A stretch of DNA of 7,341 nucleotides from Chitinophagaceae bacterium (GTDB lineage: Bacteria; Bacteroidota; Bacteroidia; Chitinophagales; Chitinophagaceae): assembly GCA_023251335.1 (NCBI GenBank), contig JAHEZA010000110.1:1-7341 (forward strand), given 5' to 3'. The notes under the pieces were generated by a model that saw nothing but the letters and a program-made list of their open reading frames with translations, ran no database searches and was not told the DNA's origin. Position numbers and translations under genes: made by a program. Shown here piece by piece: positions 5,051-7,341 of this stretch; the stretch's first letter is position 1; every line of letters begins with the position of its first letter.

Positions 5051-7341
5051 CTATTCCACATCCACCCGCACCCCTTCGCTATGTGCTGTAAATTCCGGTG
5101 CATACATACATTGAATGGTGGTAATGCCGTTGCTGAAATTCCCGGCGTGAGTTACAAACATCGGATATTCAAAAACATAAGTTCCTTTATTCAGATAGCT
5201 GAAAAAGAAATTAGTGCTTACATCTTTGGTGGTTTCATAATAACCAAGTCCGCCCTGGTATTTATATTGGCTGATGACATTCGTTGGCTCCATACATGAT
5301 GCGCGCATATCTTTCATGTGCACATATTCCATATCACGATCCACACGAAGTTCTATTCTCACTTTTATTTTATCGCCAATATGCAATGTATCACCATCAT
5401 TTACCGGAATTAGGATAGGGCCATTATCAGTATTTTTTTCAATAAATAATTTCTTCGAAAGTTTCAATGGCGTTTCAGAAAAAGTAATTCTATCAAGATT
5501 TTCAAAGTATTGCCAATAGACGGAACCCCAGGATGGTGATTCGTTAATTGGTATATTAGTTCCTTGGTTTATTGGGGAAGAAACAGTAACATTAACATTC
5601 CCCATTTCAGGTTTTACATTATTGCCATCAATTCTACGTTTGAAATATCCGGTTCCTGTTTCCTGGTTTTCATCTTTGCTATTAATGGTTGTAGAACCTA
5701 AGTTTATGCTAACTGTTTTCTCTTGCGATAACCAATCGGTTCCCTGCAACAGAAGCGCATAACATGCATCAGCCGTGGCTTTTGTAGTTTCCCAATTATT
5801 GGTTTGTTTATTTTTCAACAGCCATGTTTTTAAATCACCAATTGTTTTTGCATCATTTTCAATTTCAGAAAACGCTTCTATCATCAACGACTGTGATTCT
5901 ATCGGGGCCTGGTACCACCAATATCCTTTTTTGTCCCAATCTTTCCAATACGTTCCGAGTTCGGGATTGTTGATTGAATTTTCTTTCAATGATTTAATGA
6001 TTGCTTTTGCAATCGTTGTTTCATCTGTTCTGTAGAGGGACAAAGCAATCATTCCCTGCATGAATTTACTCTGGCCCAGCCAATACTTTTTAGTCTGCTC
6101 ACGGTAATAGTTATACGCAATTTTCGTTTCTTTGGCAATGGCATATTCGGGAAAGAAGCTGCGCATGTACAAATACTGAATGGCAATCGTAGAAAGATTA
6201 TCCTGGTTGAGTTTTATTTTAGATTTTATCAAATCATCATAATCTCTTTTCAGCATTTTATCAAGATAAGGCATTGCATTATCCAGAATAGATTTCAACT
6301 GAATTTGTTGCTCTGCTGGGTAAGCATTTAATTTTTTTAAATGCCCGATTCCTGTTACAATATATTGAGTCATGTAGCGGTTATCCGGGCCGCCTTTGAA
6401 CCATACGAAACCACCATTTGGTGATTGCATGTCTCTCAATTTGTTGATGGTAGATTCTAATTGCAAACTCATTTTTACCATGTCAAAAAGCAACGCAATA
6501 TTTTTCTTTTGCTGTTCTTCACTTTGCGCCTGAAATACCCACGGCGTTTCTTCCAGCAAAACGGATTTTAATTCTTCATTTTTTTGAAGATTACTCATTA
6601 ATGCGGAAGTATCTGTCGTAGCCCATTTCTCAAAAACTGCTTTTATTTTGGGCGAAGAATTGACAATTTTTTGCGCTAAGGCATTCGCATAAAAACGATT
6701 AAAAGTTTGCTCAGCACATTCATAAGGATATTCCATTAAATAAGGCAAAGCCTGCACCGCGTACCATGCAGGATTGGTCGTATATTCCACCGTCAGCCCG
6801 TAATTAGTAAGGGTTTTAGAATTACCTGAATTAATTAATTTTTCAAATTTAAAATCTTTTGTTCCATCTCCACGCATTGGCAAAGGCATCGTTTCCGTTA
6901 CCAGCATTCGATTGGTAACGATTGGAATTGCAGCCTCTTCTCCGTCGCTGATCTCACCTGCTTTTGCCACGATTCTATAAACAACAGCATTATTAAAATC
7001 ACCGGGGATTTCTATTGAGAAATTTACAAGAGTACTTTGTCTTGCAGCAGCAGTAAACTTTTGAACAGGATTTACATTTTTAAACCATCCATCTACAGGA
7101 TTCATAGTTGATGCATTTAATAATTGTAATTCCGCTTGTCCGCTTACTTCTTTATCACTAAGGTTTACAATTTTAGCGCTGAATTCCATCTTGTCTCCTT
7201 CGCGTAAAAAGCGTGGGGCATTGGGCTGCACCATTAAATCTTTTTGTGTGATGACCTTTTTTTCTGCATAACCGGTGGCCAAATCTTTTGTGTGTGCCAA
7301 TGTCATTAACTTCCATTGCGTAAGCGCTTCGGGCATGGTAA
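5051..7341 (-). CDS. Bacterial alpha-2-macroglobulin family protein, C-terminal part (5' end beyond window)
   Basis: The visible 762 residues are the C-terminal part of a larger protein. Numbering is from the Met at 7336, which is almost certainly internal: a Thr codon precedes it with no stop, and TMPEALTQWK is a conserved internal motif of the family. A macroglobulin (MG) beta domain occupies about 36-150, starting with VQPNAPRFLREGD. A thioester domain of alpha/alpha toroid type covers about 185-535. Its motif ECAEQTFNR gives Cys207 and Gln210 for the internal thioester, and NWETTKATADACYALLL lies near its end. Beta domains finish the chain (about 540-761), including EPTNVISQYKYQGGLGYY and KGTYVFEY. 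Family knowledge: these envelope proteins trap attacking proteases by bait cleavage and thioester crosslinking, and in Proteobacteria often pair with penicillin-binding protein 1C. The bait region, earlier MG domains and signal peptide would be off the right edge, so lipoprotein anchoring and the neighbour cannot be checked. No frameshift or internal stop is seen. Confidence 0.93.
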   Translation of the reverse strand, partial: TMPEALTQWKLMTLAHTKDLATGYAEKKVITQKDLMVQPNAPRFLREGDKMEFSAKIVNLSDKEVSGQAELQLLNASTMNPVDGWFKNVNPVQKFTAAARQSTLVNFSIEIPGDFNNAVVYRIVAKAGEISDGEEAAIPIVTNRMLVTETMPLPMRGDGTKDFKFEKLINSGNSKTLTNYGLTVEYTTNPAWYAVQALPYLMEYPYECAEQTFNRFYANALAQKIVNSSPKIKAVFEKWATTDTSALMSNLQKNEELKSVLLEETPWVFQAQSEEQQKKNIALLFDMVKMSLQLESTINKLRDMQSPNGGFVWFKGGPDNRYMTQYIVTGIGHLKKLNAYPAEQQIQLKSILDNAMPYLDKMLKRDYDDLIKSKIKLNQDNLSTIAIQYLYMRSFFPEYAIAKETKIAYNYYREQTKKYWLGQSKFMQGMIALSLYRTDETTIAKAIIKSLKENSINNPELGTYWKDWDKKGYWWYQAPIESQSLMIEAFSEIENDAKTIGDLKTWLLKNKQTNNWETTKATADACYALLLQGTDWLSQEKTVSINLGSTTINSKDENQETGTGYFKRRIDGNNVKPEMGNVNVTVSSPINQGTNIPINESPSWGSVYWQYFENLDRITFSETPLKLSKKLFIEKNTDNGPILIPVNDGDTLHIGDKIKVRIELRVDRDMEYVHMKDMRASCMEPTNVISQYKYQGGLGYYETTKDVSTNFFFSYLNKGTYVFEYPMFVTHAGNFSNGITTIQCMYAPEFTAHSEGVRVDVE

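Noticed and set aside
5274..5519. Plus-strand open frames antisense to the macroglobulin gene (also at 5081-5299 and 5775-6035)
   Set aside because: Shadows of a well-supported coding sequence on the other strand.
7334..7336. ATG at 7336-7334 as the true start of the macroglobulin gene
   Set aside because: The frame stays open to the window edge and the surrounding TMPEALTQWK motif is internal in this family, so the gene is truncated by the window, not by nature.

Overview
The window looks like chromosomal DNA from a member of the Bacteroidota, most likely near the Chitinophagaceae or Sphingobacteriia. This rests on the protein families present, a promoter matching the Bacteroidota -7 pattern TAnnTTTG, weak or absent Shine-Dalgarno sequences, signal peptidase cleavage next to a Gln (AFC|Q), and moderately AT-rich DNA. 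The placement is inference from pattern recognition; no database search was run.

From left to right: bases 1-296 hold the start of aspS (aspartyl-tRNA synthetase) on the minus strand, running off the left edge. Bases 297-476 are a divergent intergenic region with a convincing aspS promoter and a weaker candidate for the plus-strand gene. Bases 477-4247 encode a large exported protein combining TPR-type helices, a jelly-roll-like domain, a DUF3857-type domain and a transglutaminase-like domain. Bases 4248-4480 are non-coding apart from a 30-codon candidate small ORF. Bases 4481-4852 encode a 123-residue membrane protein of the DUF5684 type. Bases 4853-5050 separate two converging genes and hold a strong 40-base hairpin. 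From 5051 to the right edge lies the C-terminal part of a bacterial alpha-2-macroglobulin on the minus strand, with its thioester motif CAEQ.

The genes do not form an obvious operon or system. The TPR/transglutaminase protein and the macroglobulin are both expected in the cell envelope, the DUF5684 protein in the inner membrane, and AspRS is cytoplasmic housekeeping. I see no mobile element, CRISPR array, tRNA, rRNA or phage signal. The points most worth a second look are the transglutaminase-like active site, where the usual third catalytic Asp appears replaced by Glu with an Asp two residues on; alternative hairpins in the aspS leader; the tall hairpin between the converging genes; and two short open frames in the gaps. 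I do not see strong evidence for a previously undescribed system here.
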